This document shows, piece by piece, positions 43,691-52,738 of a DNA stretch of 64,000 bases. Numbering within the stretch: position 1 is the first letter of the stretch; every line of letters starts with the position of its first letter. This DNA is from Betaproteobacteria bacterium (GTDB lineage Bacteria; Pseudomonadota; Gammaproteobacteria; Burkholderiales; Burkholderiaceae_C): the NCBI GenBank assembly GCA_947453725.1, contig CANGHH010000004.1, forward strand, positions 248,001 to 312,000. Reading direction: 5' to 3'. Position numbers and translations under genes: made by a program. The notes beneath the pieces are model-generated. The model searched no databases. It worked only from the letters and a program-made list of their open reading frames with translations, and was not told where the DNA came from.

Positions 43691-44065
43691 CCGGCGCCTG
43701 CGAAAGCCAGAATGTGGAGGATTGGGCAGCCAGCGCGCTTGCTGGTCCGCCCGATGGCCTGGACAGCGCGCAAGCCCGCTAAGCTCCGGCGGTGACGAAT
43801 CAGCATCCCGCCCTCCTTGCAGGTCCCGCGCGCCAACTGGCGCCGGCCCGCAATCCAAGCGTTGCGATTGACAAGGTGGGGGCAAGGCCCGCGCCCCCCC
43901 GAACACGGGGCTTGCTTGCCAATTCAGCAGGCGCTTACATTTGGCTACGCCACGGGCCTGTTTCCGCATCGTGATAAGCGCGTCTGCTGCAACCAGCGCC
44001 ACAGGTCCGAGGGAGCAGTCGCTGTTCTGGCCTTTGGTAACGGCCTCTGGTGCACGTTCCTCAAC
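43691..44065. other. Leader region upstream of the initiating sugar transferase
   Basis: 375 nt with no credible gene; the open frame of the downstream gene extends back to 43817 but its composition is unlike the protein. A possible promoter is TTGCTT (43912-43917), 18 bases, TACATT (43936-43941), which would leave a leader of about 115 bases. A lone TTGACA at 43868 has no matching -10. No sigma-54 -24/-12 element is evident. Confidence 0.4.
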
Positions 44066-45448
44066 ATGATCCGAATCTTCAACCATTACGTGCATGGCGC
44101 GGCGCTCCGCGGGATGCTCTTTGACCTGGGCTTGGTGCTGATGGTCGCGCTGTTCGCGGTCGGGATGCAGGTCAACAGCGTCGATCAGGCGCTGCCACTG
44201 GCCGGCACCCATGTCGTTTCCCTGGCAGCCTGCGTGTTCTTCATCAACAGCGCGTCGGGCCTGTATGAGTCGGCACAGACGGTCACGCCAGCCCGTTCGG
44301 TAACGCGGGTGATCCTGGTCCTGCTGGTCGCCTTGCCGCTGGCCTACTCGATCTTCGGCCTGTTACCGGCTTCATTCACGCACCGTCATACGGTGCAGCT
44401 GTCGATGATGGCCGGCGTGGCCGCGCTGATCACGCGGCGGGCCTACCTGTCGCACTCCTCGGCCGCCGCAGCGGGTCGCACCCGCATCATGATCTTCGGC
44501 GCCGGACCGGCCGCCCTGGTGGTGGGCAACACCTTGAAAGCGGCCGACCCCAACGCGCTGATCGTCGGCTATGTGGCAGGGCCCAACGAGCGCGAGCCGG
44601 CCGTCCCGCTGGGCGAGATCCTGGCCCACGAAGGCACCCTCCCCGACATCGCACGCCGGCTGGGCGTGGCAGAAATTGTCGTCGCGCTGACCGAGCGTCG
44701 CTCAGGCAGCATGCCGCTGCGCCAGCTGCTGGACTGCAAGGCTTCGGGCACCAAGGTCTACGATCTCAACACGCACTTCGAGAAGACGCTCGGTCAGATC
44801 CGGGTGGACTACCTCAGCGCCAGCTGGTTGATTTTCGGCGACGGCTTCAACCAGGGCGCCTGGCGAACCGCCGTCAAGCGGGTCTTCGACATCTTCTGCG
44901 CTTCACTGCTGATCCTGCTGTCAGCGCCGATCATGGCCGTGGCGGCGGTCTGCATCAAGTTCGAAAGTCGCGGCCCGGCGCTCTACCGCCAGCAGCGCGT
45001 GGGGCAGAACGGCCAGCCTTTCAGCATCGCCAAGTTCCGCAGCATGCGCACCGACGCCGAAAAGGACGGCAAGCCGGTCTGGGCCGCTGCCAACGACAAC
45101 CGCGTGACCCGCGTGGGCGCCATCATCCGCCGCCTGCGCATCGACGAACTGCCACAGCTGTTCAACGTCTTGCGGGGCGACATGAGCCTGGTCGGTCCGC
45201 GGCCCGAGCGGCCCTACTTCGTCGACCAGCTGACGCAAGAGATTCCCTTCTACGCCTTGCGCCACAGCGTCAAGCCCGGCGTGACGGGCTGGGCCCAGGT
45301 CCGCTACGCCTATGGCGCAACGATCGAAGAATCGCAGGAGAAGCTGCAATTCGACCTGTACTACGTCAAGAACCACACCCTGTTTCTGGACTTGGTGGTC
45401 TTGATGGAAACCGTGGGCGTTGTGCTGACCGGCAAGGGCGCCCGCTGA
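44066..45448 (+). CDS. epsB: XrtA-associated initiating sugar-phosphate transferase (EpsB/WcaJ-like)
   Basis: 460 aa. Four N-terminal membrane helices, a nucleotide-binding-like middle domain (RTRIMIFGAGPAALVVGNTL) and a C-terminal bacterial sugar transferase domain with KRVFDIFCASLLILLSAP, KFRSMRTDAE, RIDELPQLFNVLRGDMS and SLVGPRPERP. It resembles the PEP-CTERM-associated transferase (TIGR03013-like) and puts the first sugar phosphate on undecaprenyl phosphate, starting EPS synthesis. ATG 44066 gives the usual short N-terminus. It is followed by prsK after 76 bases. Confidence 0.93.
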   Translation: MIRIFNHYVHGAALRGMLFDLGLVLMVALFAVGMQVNSVDQALPLAGTHVVSLAACVFFINSASGLYESAQTVTPARSVTRVILVLLVALPLAYSIFGLLPASFTHRHTVQLSMMAGVAALITRRAYLSHSSAAAAGRTRIMIFGAGPAALVVGNTLKAADPNALIVGYVAGPNEREPAVPLGEILAHEGTLPDIARRLGVAEIVVALTERRSGSMPLRQLLDCKASGTKVYDLNTHFEKTLGQIRVDYLSASWLIFGDGFNQGAWRTAVKRVFDIFCASLLILLSAPIMAVAAVCIKFESRGPALYRQQRVGQNGQPFSIAKFRSMRTDAEKDGKPVWAAANDNRVTRVGAIIRRLRIDELPQLFNVLRGDMSLVGPRPERPYFVDQLTQEIPFYALRHSVKPGVTGWAQVRYAYGATIEESQEKLQFDLYYVKNHTLFLDLVVLMETVGVVLTGKGAR

Positions 45449-45524
45449 GTCCGACAAGGGTGTCGCGCCAAGCCGCACTGGCCTCTCGCGACGGCGACCG
45501 CATGACCCGCGCCACGCTGACCGC

Positions 45525-47636
45525 ATGAGCACAGCGGCCATCGACGTCGCCGATTTCGGCTACACCCTGGCGGCCCTCAGCCACGGCGCCTTCGCCCTCT
45601 ACCTGCTTGTCTCCAAGCGCCTGCAGCGGGCCGACCCGGCTTCGGCGAGCGCCTGCATCGCGGCGCTGGCGACGACGGCGCTGTGGGCCTTGTTGGCCGG
45701 GCTGGCCGACAACTGGACGATCCGCGGGGCGCCCGGCCTGGCCGCCTTGTTCGATCTGCTGCGCTACGGCGCGTGGCTGGCCTTCCTGATGAGCTTTCTG
45801 CGGCAGAACCCCGGCTCGCAGCTGGCCGGGCTGGGCCAGGCCTTGCGCTGGGGCGGGGGTGCCAGCGTGCTGGCGGGCATCGGGTTGCTGGGCCTGCGCG
45901 CCGTGCAAGGCCATGGCGCCGACGAACCTTCGCGCCTGCAGATCGCCGTCGCGCTGGCGTTGCCCGTCTTCGGCCTGTTGATGGTCGAACAGCTGTTCCG
46001 CAACCTGGGCGAAGGCACGCGCTGGCACGCCAAGCCGGTCTGCCTGGGCCTGTGCTGCGTGTTCGCCTTCGACATCTACCTGTACGCCGAAGCCCTGCTC
46101 TTCGGCCACTTCGACGTGGACGCCTTCAGCGTGCGCGGCGCGGCCCACGCGATGGCCATACCCTTCCTGTTCGTGGCGGCGCGTCGCAGCACCAACTGGA
46201 TCGTCAAGCTGCAGGTCTCGCGAACGGCGGCCTTCTATTCCGCCACCCTCATCCTGGCCGGCGCCTACCTGCTGTTCATGGCCGCCATCGGCTACTACGT
46301 GCGCTACTTCGGAGGCGACTGGGGCCGCGCGCTGCAAGTCAGCATGCTGGTCGCCGGCCTGGCTTTCCTGGGCATGCTGGTGTTCTCGGGTTCGCTGCGG
46401 TCCTGGCTGCGCGTCTTCGTCGGCAAGCACTTCTTCAGTTACCGCTACGACTACCGTGAAGAGTGGCTGCGCTTCACCGCCATGCTGTCGTCGCAGCGCT
46501 CACCGCAGGAAATGGGCGAGCAGATCGTGCGCGGTCTGGCCAAGATGGTGGAAAGTCCTGCCGGCAGCCTGTGGACAGGCCACACGGCCGAAGGCGAGTT
46601 CTCACAATCGGCGGTCTGGAACGCTCCCCGCGTGAACGCGGTCGAAGCGGCCGACTCCTCGCTGTGCAGCTTCCTGCATGAACAGGGCTGGGTCATCGAC
46701 CTCGACGAATTCAGGGACTCACCGCAGCGCTACGGGACGCTGACCCTGCCAACGTGGTTGCTCGGCACGCCCAGCGGCTGGTTGGTGGTGCCGCTGCTGG
46801 CCGGCGCCGAGTTGCAGGGCTTCGTGCTGCTGGCGCGGCCGCTGACGCCGATCAGCATCAACTGGGAAGTGCTCGACCTGATCAAGACGGCCGGCAGGCA
46901 GGCCGCCGGGTATCTGGCGCAGATGCAGGCCACCGAAGCGCTGCTGGAGGCCCGCAAATTCGAGGCATTCAACCGGATGTCGGCATTCGTTGTCCACGAT
47001 CTGAAGAACATCGTCGCGCAACTCTCACTCATGCTGAAAAATGCAGAACGGCTGCACGACAATCTAGAGTTCCAGCAAGACATGTTGTTGACTGTCGAAA
47101 GTTCGCTCGAAAAGATGCGCCGGCTGATGCTGCAGTTGCGTGAGGGCGCAGCGCCGACGGGCGGCAGCCGTGGCGTCGAACTGGCCCCCATCGTGCGGCG
47201 TCTGGCAGCGACGGTGAGCGCGCAAGGCCGCACGCTGGAGATCAGCACGCTCGACCGGCTGGCCACACGGGGCCACGATGACCGGCTGGAACGCGTGATC
47301 GGGCACCTGGTGCAAAACGCGCTGGAAGCCACGCCGGCCACAGGCCGCGTGTGGATCGGCGTCACGCGTTACAGCGGGCAGGTGGAACTGCAGGTCGGCG
47401 ATACCGGCGCAGGCATGTCCGAAGAATTTGTCCGCAACCGGCTGTTCCGGCCTTTCAACACCACCAAACACAGCGGCATGGGCATCGGCACCTATGAGAG
47501 TTTTCAATACATCCGTGAACTGGGCGGTACCATGCAAGTCGATAGTCATGTCGGCGAAGGCACGGTCATGACGGTCTTTCTGCCGCTGTTCGAGACCCAC
47601 CGCGGTTCCGACCTGATGCCCCTGGGGCCGCGATGA
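45525..47636 (+). CDS. prsK: XrtA/PEP-CTERM-system sensor histidine kinase PrsK
   Basis: 703 aa. About eight N-terminal membrane helices (to about residue 290), a GAF-like domain (about 320-470), then the dimerisation His491 in VVHDLKNIVAQLSLM and the HATPase (HLVQNALEATP; VGDTGAGMS; GMGIGTYES). The H-D-L-K-N box and layout match the PrsK type (TIGR02916-like). It should sense an envelope signal and phosphorylate PrsR, whose gene overlaps it by four bases. ATG 45525. Confidence 0.95.
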   Translation: MSTAAIDVADFGYTLAALSHGAFALYLLVSKRLQRADPASASACIAALATTALWALLAGLADNWTIRGAPGLAALFDLLRYGAWLAFLMSFLRQNPGSQLAGLGQALRWGGGASVLAGIGLLGLRAVQGHGADEPSRLQIAVALALPVFGLLMVEQLFRNLGEGTRWHAKPVCLGLCCVFAFDIYLYAEALLFGHFDVDAFSVRGAAHAMAIPFLFVAARRSTNWIVKLQVSRTAAFYSATLILAGAYLLFMAAIGYYVRYFGGDWGRALQVSMLVAGLAFLGMLVFSGSLRSWLRVFVGKHFFSYRYDYREEWLRFTAMLSSQRSPQEMGEQIVRGLAKMVESPAGSLWTGHTAEGEFSQSAVWNAPRVNAVEAADSSLCSFLHEQGWVIDLDEFRDSPQRYGTLTLPTWLLGTPSGWLVVPLLAGAELQGFVLLARPLTPISINWEVLDLIKTAGRQAAGYLAQMQATEALLEARKFEAFNRMSAFVVHDLKNIVAQLSLMLKNAERLHDNLEFQQDMLLTVESSLEKMRRLMLQLREGAAPTGGSRGVELAPIVRRLAATVSAQGRTLEISTLDRLATRGHDDRLERVIGHLVQNALEATPATGRVWIGVTRYSGQVELQVGDTGAGMSEEFVRNRLFRPFNTTKHSGMGIGTYESFQYIRELGGTMQVDSHVGEGTVMTVFLPLFETHRGSDLMPLGPR

Positions 47637-48994
47637 GCCCGGGCACACCACCACTGCTGATCGTCGAGGACGACCTCGCGCTGCAAAAGCAGATCAAGTG
47701 GTCGCTCGACCGCTTCGAAACCGTCACCGCCAGCGACCGCGAAAGTGCATTGCTGCAGTTTCGCCGCCACCAGCCTGCGGTGGTCACGATGGATCTGGGA
47801 CTGCCGCCCGACCCCGATTCGGTGTCCGAAGGCTTCAAGCTGCTCGAGCAGATGCTGGCCATCGACCCGACGGCCAAGGTCATCGTGCTGACCGGCCAGA
47901 ACGACCAGGCCAACGCACTGCGCGCGGTGACCCTGGGCGCCTACGATTTCCTGGCCAAGCCCTTCGACCCCGATGTGCTCACGCTGACCATCGAGCGCGC
48001 CTGGCGGCTCTACGAACTGCAGGCCGAGAACCGGCGGCTGCAGTCGCTGCACCAGCCCGACGCGCTGTCGGGGCTGATCACGCGTGACGCCGACATGATG
48101 CGCATCGCACGCACCATCGAGCGCGTCTCGTCGAGCAACGCCACCGTGCTGCTGCTCGGCGAAAGCGGCACCGGCAAGGAAGTGCTGGCGCTGGGCGTGC
48201 ACACGGCGAGCAAGCGGACAGGCCGTTTCATCGCCATCAATTGCGCGGCCATCCCTGAAAACCTGCTCGAAAGCGAACTCTTCGGTTACGAAAAAGGCGC
48301 TTTCACAGGCGCCACGAAGACGACGCCCGGCAAGTTCGAGACGGCCAACACCGGCACGCTGATGCTCGACGAAATCGGCGACCTGCCGCATTCGCTTCAG
48401 GCCAAGCTGCTGCGCTTCCTGCAGGAGCGCACGGTCGAACGGCTGGGCGGACGCAGCGAGATCGCGGTCGATGTCCGGGTCGTGGGCGCCACCCACCAGG
48501 ACCTGAAGGCGTTGATCGCCCAGGGCCGCTTCCGCGAAGACCTGTATTACCGGCTGGCCGAGATCGTCGTCCACATCCCGCCGCTGCGCGCCCGCAACGG
48601 TGACGCCGTGCTGCTGGCCCACGCCTTCTTGCGGCGCCACGCACAGGAGCAGCGGCGCCCCGGGCTGAGCTTCTCGGACGACGCCATCCGGGCCATCGAA
48701 CAGCACCCCTGGCAAGGCAATGTGCGGGAGTTGCTGAACGCCATCAAGCGGGCCGCGATCATGTCCGAGACCGACCGGCTGACCTGCGAGGACCTGGGCC
48801 TGCCCGCGCCGGCCAGCGAAGGCGGCAGCGAACAGTCCGATCTCGACCTGCGCACCGTGCGCGAAGCGGCTGAACGCCAGGCCATCGTGTCGGCGCTGGC
48901 GCGCAGCAATGGCAACATCGTGCGGGCATCGGAGTTGTTGGGCGTCAGCCGACCGACCCTGTATGACCTGATGAAACGGTTGTCGATCAAGTGA
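47633..48994 (+). CDS. prsR: PEP-CTERM-box response regulator PrsR (sigma-54 activator)
   Basis: 453 aa. Receiver domain with phospho-acceptor Asp54 (VVTMDLGLP), AAA+ domain with Walker A GESGTGKE and the sigma-54 contact loop EKGAFTGATKT, and a C-terminal Fis-type helix-turn-helix (GNIVRASELLGVSRPTLYDLM). NtrC-type regulators of this family activate sigma-54 promoters of PEP-CTERM protein genes. ATGA overlap with prsK makes a two-component operon. Targets are probably elsewhere in the genome, since I found no -24/-12 site with correct spacing here. Confidence 0.96.
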   Translation: MSPGTPPLLIVEDDLALQKQIKWSLDRFETVTASDRESALLQFRRHQPAVVTMDLGLPPDPDSVSEGFKLLEQMLAIDPTAKVIVLTGQNDQANALRAVTLGAYDFLAKPFDPDVLTLTIERAWRLYELQAENRRLQSLHQPDALSGLITRDADMMRIARTIERVSSSNATVLLLGESGTGKEVLALGVHTASKRTGRFIAINCAAIPENLLESELFGYEKGAFTGATKTTPGKFETANTGTLMLDEIGDLPHSLQAKLLRFLQERTVERLGGRSEIAVDVRVVGATHQDLKALIAQGRFREDLYYRLAEIVVHIPPLRARNGDAVLLAHAFLRRHAQEQRRPGLSFSDDAIRAIEQHPWQGNVRELLNAIKRAAIMSETDRLTCEDLGLPAPASEGGSEQSDLDLRTVREAAERQAIVSALARSNGNIVRASELLGVSRPTLYDLMKRLSIK

Positions 48995-49081
48995 CATCCC
49001 GATAGGCCACGCCCGCAGGTCAAGAACCCCCGGCAAGTTCAGGCCGGTGGGCAAAGCCAGCGTCACAGAACGAGAAAACAC

Positions 49082-51874
49082 ATGAAAAATCGATCATCAC
49101 GCCGCATCCTGACCCGCTGCCTGCCCTTCACGCTGGCAGCCCTGCTCGTGGCCTGCAGCGGCGGGGGCAGCGGCACCGGCGCCGAGCAGATCGCTGCGGC
49201 CAAGACCTTGATCGAGAAAAAGGACCTCAAGGCCGCGGTCATCGAACTGAAGAACGCGCTGCAGAAGAACCCGAAGTCGGCCGAAGCGCGATTGCTGCTC
49301 GGCAAGACGCTGCTCGAAGGCGGCGACCCGGTGACCGCTCTGGTCGAACTGCTGAAGGCGCAGGAGTTGCAGATCGCCGACGAGTTGGTGATCCCCGAGA
49401 TCGCACGCGCGATGCTGATGGCGGGCGACGAGACCAAGCTGCTGACCCAGTACGGCACGCTGGTGCTGAAGGACGACCGGGCGGCTGCCGACCTGAAGAC
49501 CTCGCTGGCCACCGCTCTGGCGATCAAGGCCAACCTGCCCAGCGCCAAGAGCATGCTCGAGGAAGCCCTGCGCCTGAGGCCCGGATTCGGACCAGCCCTG
49601 ATCGTGCAGGCCCGCCTGGCTGCGTCGGAAGGGGATGTCGATGGCGCCCTGGTGCTGCTGGACCAGGTGCTGGCGGGCGACGCCGGCAACGAACGCGCCG
49701 GCGCGCTGAAGGGCGAGTACCTGCTGCATGGCAAGCGCGACCCCGAGGGCGCCATCGCGGCCTACCGACAGCTGCTGCAGGTCCGCAGCGGTTCGGTCAT
49801 CGCACGCGCGGCGGTGACCAACATCCTGTTCCAGCAGAAGAAGCTGCCCGAAGCGCGGGCCGAGTTCGAACTGCTGAAGCAGGGCGCCCCGGAGCATCCG
49901 GAAACGCTGCTGATGCAGGCCCAGCTGGCCTTCATGGACGGCGACCTGAAGGCCACGCGCGAGCTCACCGAGCGGCTGTTGAAGGCCTCGCCGAACAACG
50001 TGCGGACGCTGGAACTGGCCGGTGCTGCCGAGTTGCGCGGCAAGAACTACCTGCTGGCCGAATCCCACCTCGCGCAAGCCCTGAAGCTGGCGCCGACGCT
50101 GCTGCGCCCGCGTTTGCTGCTGGCGCAAACCTACCTGCGCGCCGGTCAGGCCGAGAAGTGCCTGCAGGCCTTGCAGCCGGTGCTGGCGTCCAAGGAAGCC
50201 GACGCCCTCAGCCTGTCGCTGGCGGGCGAGGCCTACCTGCAGACGGGCGACCACAAACTCTCGGCGGAAGCCTACCAGCGGGCGCTGAAGGTCGCGCCCG
50301 GCAACCCCTCAGTGCGCGCTTCTGCGGCCATCGCGCAGGTGGCCCGTGGCGACGGCAACGGCGCGGCGGTGGTCGAGTTGGAAGCCGCCGCGGCTGGCGA
50401 TGCCGGGCCGCGCGCCGACCTGGCGCTGATCAGCGCCCGCCTGCGCCATAACGATCTGGCTGGCGCGATGAAAGCCATCGACGCGGTCGAGAAGAAGTTG
50501 CCCGACATGCCTTTGGCGCACCTGCTGCGCGGCCGCGTGCTGTTGTTGAAGAAAGATGCGACCGGCGCCCGGCGCAGCTTCGAGACCGCGCTGGCCAAGG
50601 ACCCGACCTACTTCCCGGCCGTGGCCAGCTTGGCCGCGATCGACCTGGCCGACGGCAAGCCCGAGGTGGCCCGCCAGCGCTTCGAGGCCCAGCTCAAGGC
50701 CCAACCGAAGAGCTACCAGGCCAAGCTGGCCATCGCCGAGTTGGAAGCCCGCACCGGCGCGACGGCCGCCACCGTCGCCGCGACGCTGAAGGAAGCCACG
50801 CGGATCAATCCGAGCGAGCCGATGCCGCACCTGATGCTGATCAACCGGCTGATCGGCAGCGGCGACGCCAAGGGTGCCCTGGCCGCCGCGCAGGACGCCA
50901 GCGCGGCACTGCCCTACGACGCGCAAATTCAGGAAGCACTCGGCATGGCTCAGGTGGCCGCTGGCGACGGCCAGCGAGCGGTGTCGACCTTGAAGAAACT
51001 GACCAGCGTGCAGCCCAAGAACGCCGCCCTGCTGGTACGCCTGGCCGAGGCCTACCGCGTCAGCCAGGATCCCGCCGCCGCGATCGCCACGCTGAAGCAG
51101 GCGCTGGAATTGCAGCCGGACCTGCTGACCGCCCGCGGCGCGCTGATCGGCCTGAGCCTGCAGAGCCAGCAACCCAACGAGGCGCTGGCCCTGGCGCGCG
51201 AGCAGCAAAAGCGCACCCCCAAGGATGCCGCCGGCTACCGCATGGAGGGCGAGATCGAAGCCACGCGCAAGAACTGGGACGCCGCCGTCGCGGCCTTCCG
51301 TGCCGCCTTCCAGCGCGAACACGACGGCCCGACGGCGGTCAAGCTGCACGCGGCGCTGGTCGCCGGCGGCAAGACCGCTGACGCGGACCGGCTGTCCGCC
51401 GAATGGGTCAAGGAAAATCCCAAGGACGCGGTGTTCCTCTTCTACCAGGGCGACTTGGCCATGTCGCGCAACGATTTCACCACCGCCGAGTCGCGCTATC
51501 GCAGCGTGCTGCTGTTGCAGCCCAACAATGCCCTGGCCTTGAACAATGTGGCCTGGATGCTGGCGCGCCAGGGCAAGACCGGCGGCGTGGCGATGGCCGA
51601 GAAGGCCATCAGCCTGCTGCCCGACCGCGCGCCCCTGCTCGACACGCTGGCGCTGGCGCTGGAGGCTGACAAGCAGTGGCCCAAGGCCATCGAGGCCCAA
51701 GCCCGCGCCATCAAGCTGGAGCCCGCCGACCCGGGCCTGGTGCTGCGCCTGGCCAAGCTGTACATCCAGAGCGGCGACAAGGCCCGTGCCAAGGCCGAAC
51801 TGGAGGCGCTGGCCAAGCTGGGCGACAAGTTCGCCGGGCAGGCCGAAGTGGCGACCTTGATGAAGTCGCTGTGA
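49082..51874 (+). CDS. prsT: XrtA/PEP-CTERM-system TPR-repeat lipoprotein PrsT
   Basis: 930 aa. A lipobox (LLVAC, Cys25) ends the signal peptide, then more than twenty TPR-like helical pairs fill the protein (repeats such as ALKLAPTLLRPRLLLAQTYL and ALELQPDLLTARGALIGLSL). It matches the giant TPR protein coded next to PrsK/PrsR (TIGR02917-like), a periplasmic scaffold for EPS or protein sorting. ATG 49082 has only a weak purine-rich site (GAGAA). It follows prsR after 87 bases and its stop overlaps the protease GTG. Confidence 0.95.
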   Translation: MKNRSSRRILTRCLPFTLAALLVACSGGGSGTGAEQIAAAKTLIEKKDLKAAVIELKNALQKNPKSAEARLLLGKTLLEGGDPVTALVELLKAQELQIADELVIPEIARAMLMAGDETKLLTQYGTLVLKDDRAAADLKTSLATALAIKANLPSAKSMLEEALRLRPGFGPALIVQARLAASEGDVDGALVLLDQVLAGDAGNERAGALKGEYLLHGKRDPEGAIAAYRQLLQVRSGSVIARAAVTNILFQQKKLPEARAEFELLKQGAPEHPETLLMQAQLAFMDGDLKATRELTERLLKASPNNVRTLELAGAAELRGKNYLLAESHLAQALKLAPTLLRPRLLLAQTYLRAGQAEKCLQALQPVLASKEADALSLSLAGEAYLQTGDHKLSAEAYQRALKVAPGNPSVRASAAIAQVARGDGNGAAVVELEAAAAGDAGPRADLALISARLRHNDLAGAMKAIDAVEKKLPDMPLAHLLRGRVLLLKKDATGARRSFETALAKDPTYFPAVASLAAIDLADGKPEVARQRFEAQLKAQPKSYQAKLAIAELEARTGATAATVAATLKEATRINPSEPMPHLMLINRLIGSGDAKGALAAAQDASAALPYDAQIQEALGMAQVAAGDGQRAVSTLKKLTSVQPKNAALLVRLAEAYRVSQDPAAAIATLKQALELQPDLLTARGALIGLSLQSQQPNEALALAREQQKRTPKDAAGYRMEGEIEATRKNWDAAVAAFRAAFQREHDGPTAVKLHAALVAGGKTADADRLSAEWVKENPKDAVFLFYQGDLAMSRNDFTTAESRYRSVLLLQPNNALALNNVAWMLARQGKTGGVAMAEKAISLLPDRAPLLDTLALALEADKQWPKAIEAQARAIKLEPADPGLVLRLAKLYIQSGDKARAKAELEALAKLGDKFAGQAEVATLMKSL

Positions 51875-52719
51875 AGCCGGCGGCCCGTGTGCTGGGCCGC
51901 CGCGCAGCCCTGGGCGTCGCCGGGCGTGCGCTGCTGGCGGCGGCGGCGGCGGGCCGCTCGGGCCTGTTGGGCGCGGCGGCTGCCGCCGACCTGCCCGGCC
52001 TGATCGCGTCGGCCAAGCTGTCGGTGCTGCCGGTGGGCACCTACAGCGCCACCGGCAATCCACGCTTCGAATTCCGCGGCAGCGGTTTCGTGGTCGGCGA
52101 CGGCAGCCTGGTGGCCACCAACTTCCACGTGCTGCCCGAAGCGGCCGAGGCCGAGAGCGGCCCGCAGATGGCCGTGCTGGGCCCGCGCAGCGGCGGCGAG
52201 GCGCTGGTTCGCCGGGCCCGCGTGGTGGCCACCGACCGCCTGCGCGACCTGGTCTTGCTGCAGGTCGAAGGCGCGCCGATGGTGCCACTGGCGCTGGCCG
52301 AGGCCGGCGCCGCGCGCGAAGGGCTGAGCATCGCGCTGATGGGTTTCCCGATCGGCGGCACCCTGGGCTTTTCGGTGGTCACCCACCGCGGCATCATCGC
52401 CTCGCTGACCACGGTGGCGCTGCCGGCACCGACGGCCCGCCAGCTGGACCCCCGGGCGGTGGCGCGGCTGCGTGAGGGCAACTTCGAAGTGCTGCAACTC
52501 GACGCCACGGCCTACCCGGGCAACAGCGGCGGCCCGGTCATCGACATCGAGACCGGCATGGTACTGGGCGTGGTCAACCAGGTGCTGGTCAAAGGCAGCC
52601 GGGAAAGCGCGCTGTCCAGCCCGACGGGCATCACCTATGCCATACCGGTGCGGCTGCTGCGCGAACTGATCAGCGACCTGCAGCGCAACCGCAGCGAAGG
52701 CGGCAAGCCGCCGGTCTGA
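51871..52719 (+). CDS. Trypsin-like serine protease coupled to prsT
   Basis: 282 aa. An alanine-rich export signal with GRR (10-11) before the hydrophobic core could be Sec or Tat. The chymotrypsin-fold triad is readable: His86 in ATNFHV, Asp126 in RLRDLVLLQV, Ser219 in YPGNSGGPV. No PDZ domain follows, so it is shorter than DegP-type proteases. GTG start with GTGA overlap to prsT implies co-translation. A role in processing exported or PEP-CTERM proteins is inference. The C-terminal stop lies inside a hairpin shared with the convergent gene. Confidence 0.88.
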   Translation: MKPAARVLGRRAALGVAGRALLAAAAAGRSGLLGAAAAADLPGLIASAKLSVLPVGTYSATGNPRFEFRGSGFVVGDGSLVATNFHVLPEAAEAESGPQMAVLGPRSGGEALVRRARVVATDRLRDLVLLQVEGAPMVPLALAEAGAAREGLSIALMGFPIGGTLGFSVVTHRGIIASLTTVALPAPTARQLDPRAVARLREGNFEVLQLDATAYPGNSGGPVIDIETGMVLGVVNQVLVKGSRESALSSPTGITYAIPVRLLRELISDLQRNRSEGGKPPV

Positions 52720-52738
52720 CCCGGCGGCGGCTCAGACC
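52713..52738. terminator. Bidirectional hairpin over two convergent stop codons
   Basis: GGTCTGA (52713-52719) pairs perfectly with TCAGACC (52732-52738) around a 12-base GC-rich loop, and the CCGG flanks extend the stem with one bulge. Each arm carries the stop codon of one of the convergent genes. There is no U-tract, so termination may be weak or Rho-assisted. Confidence 0.4.

Noticed and set aside
50309..52288. 659-codon minus-strand frame opposite prsT and the protease
   Set aside because: Shadow frame created by GC-rich TPR codons.
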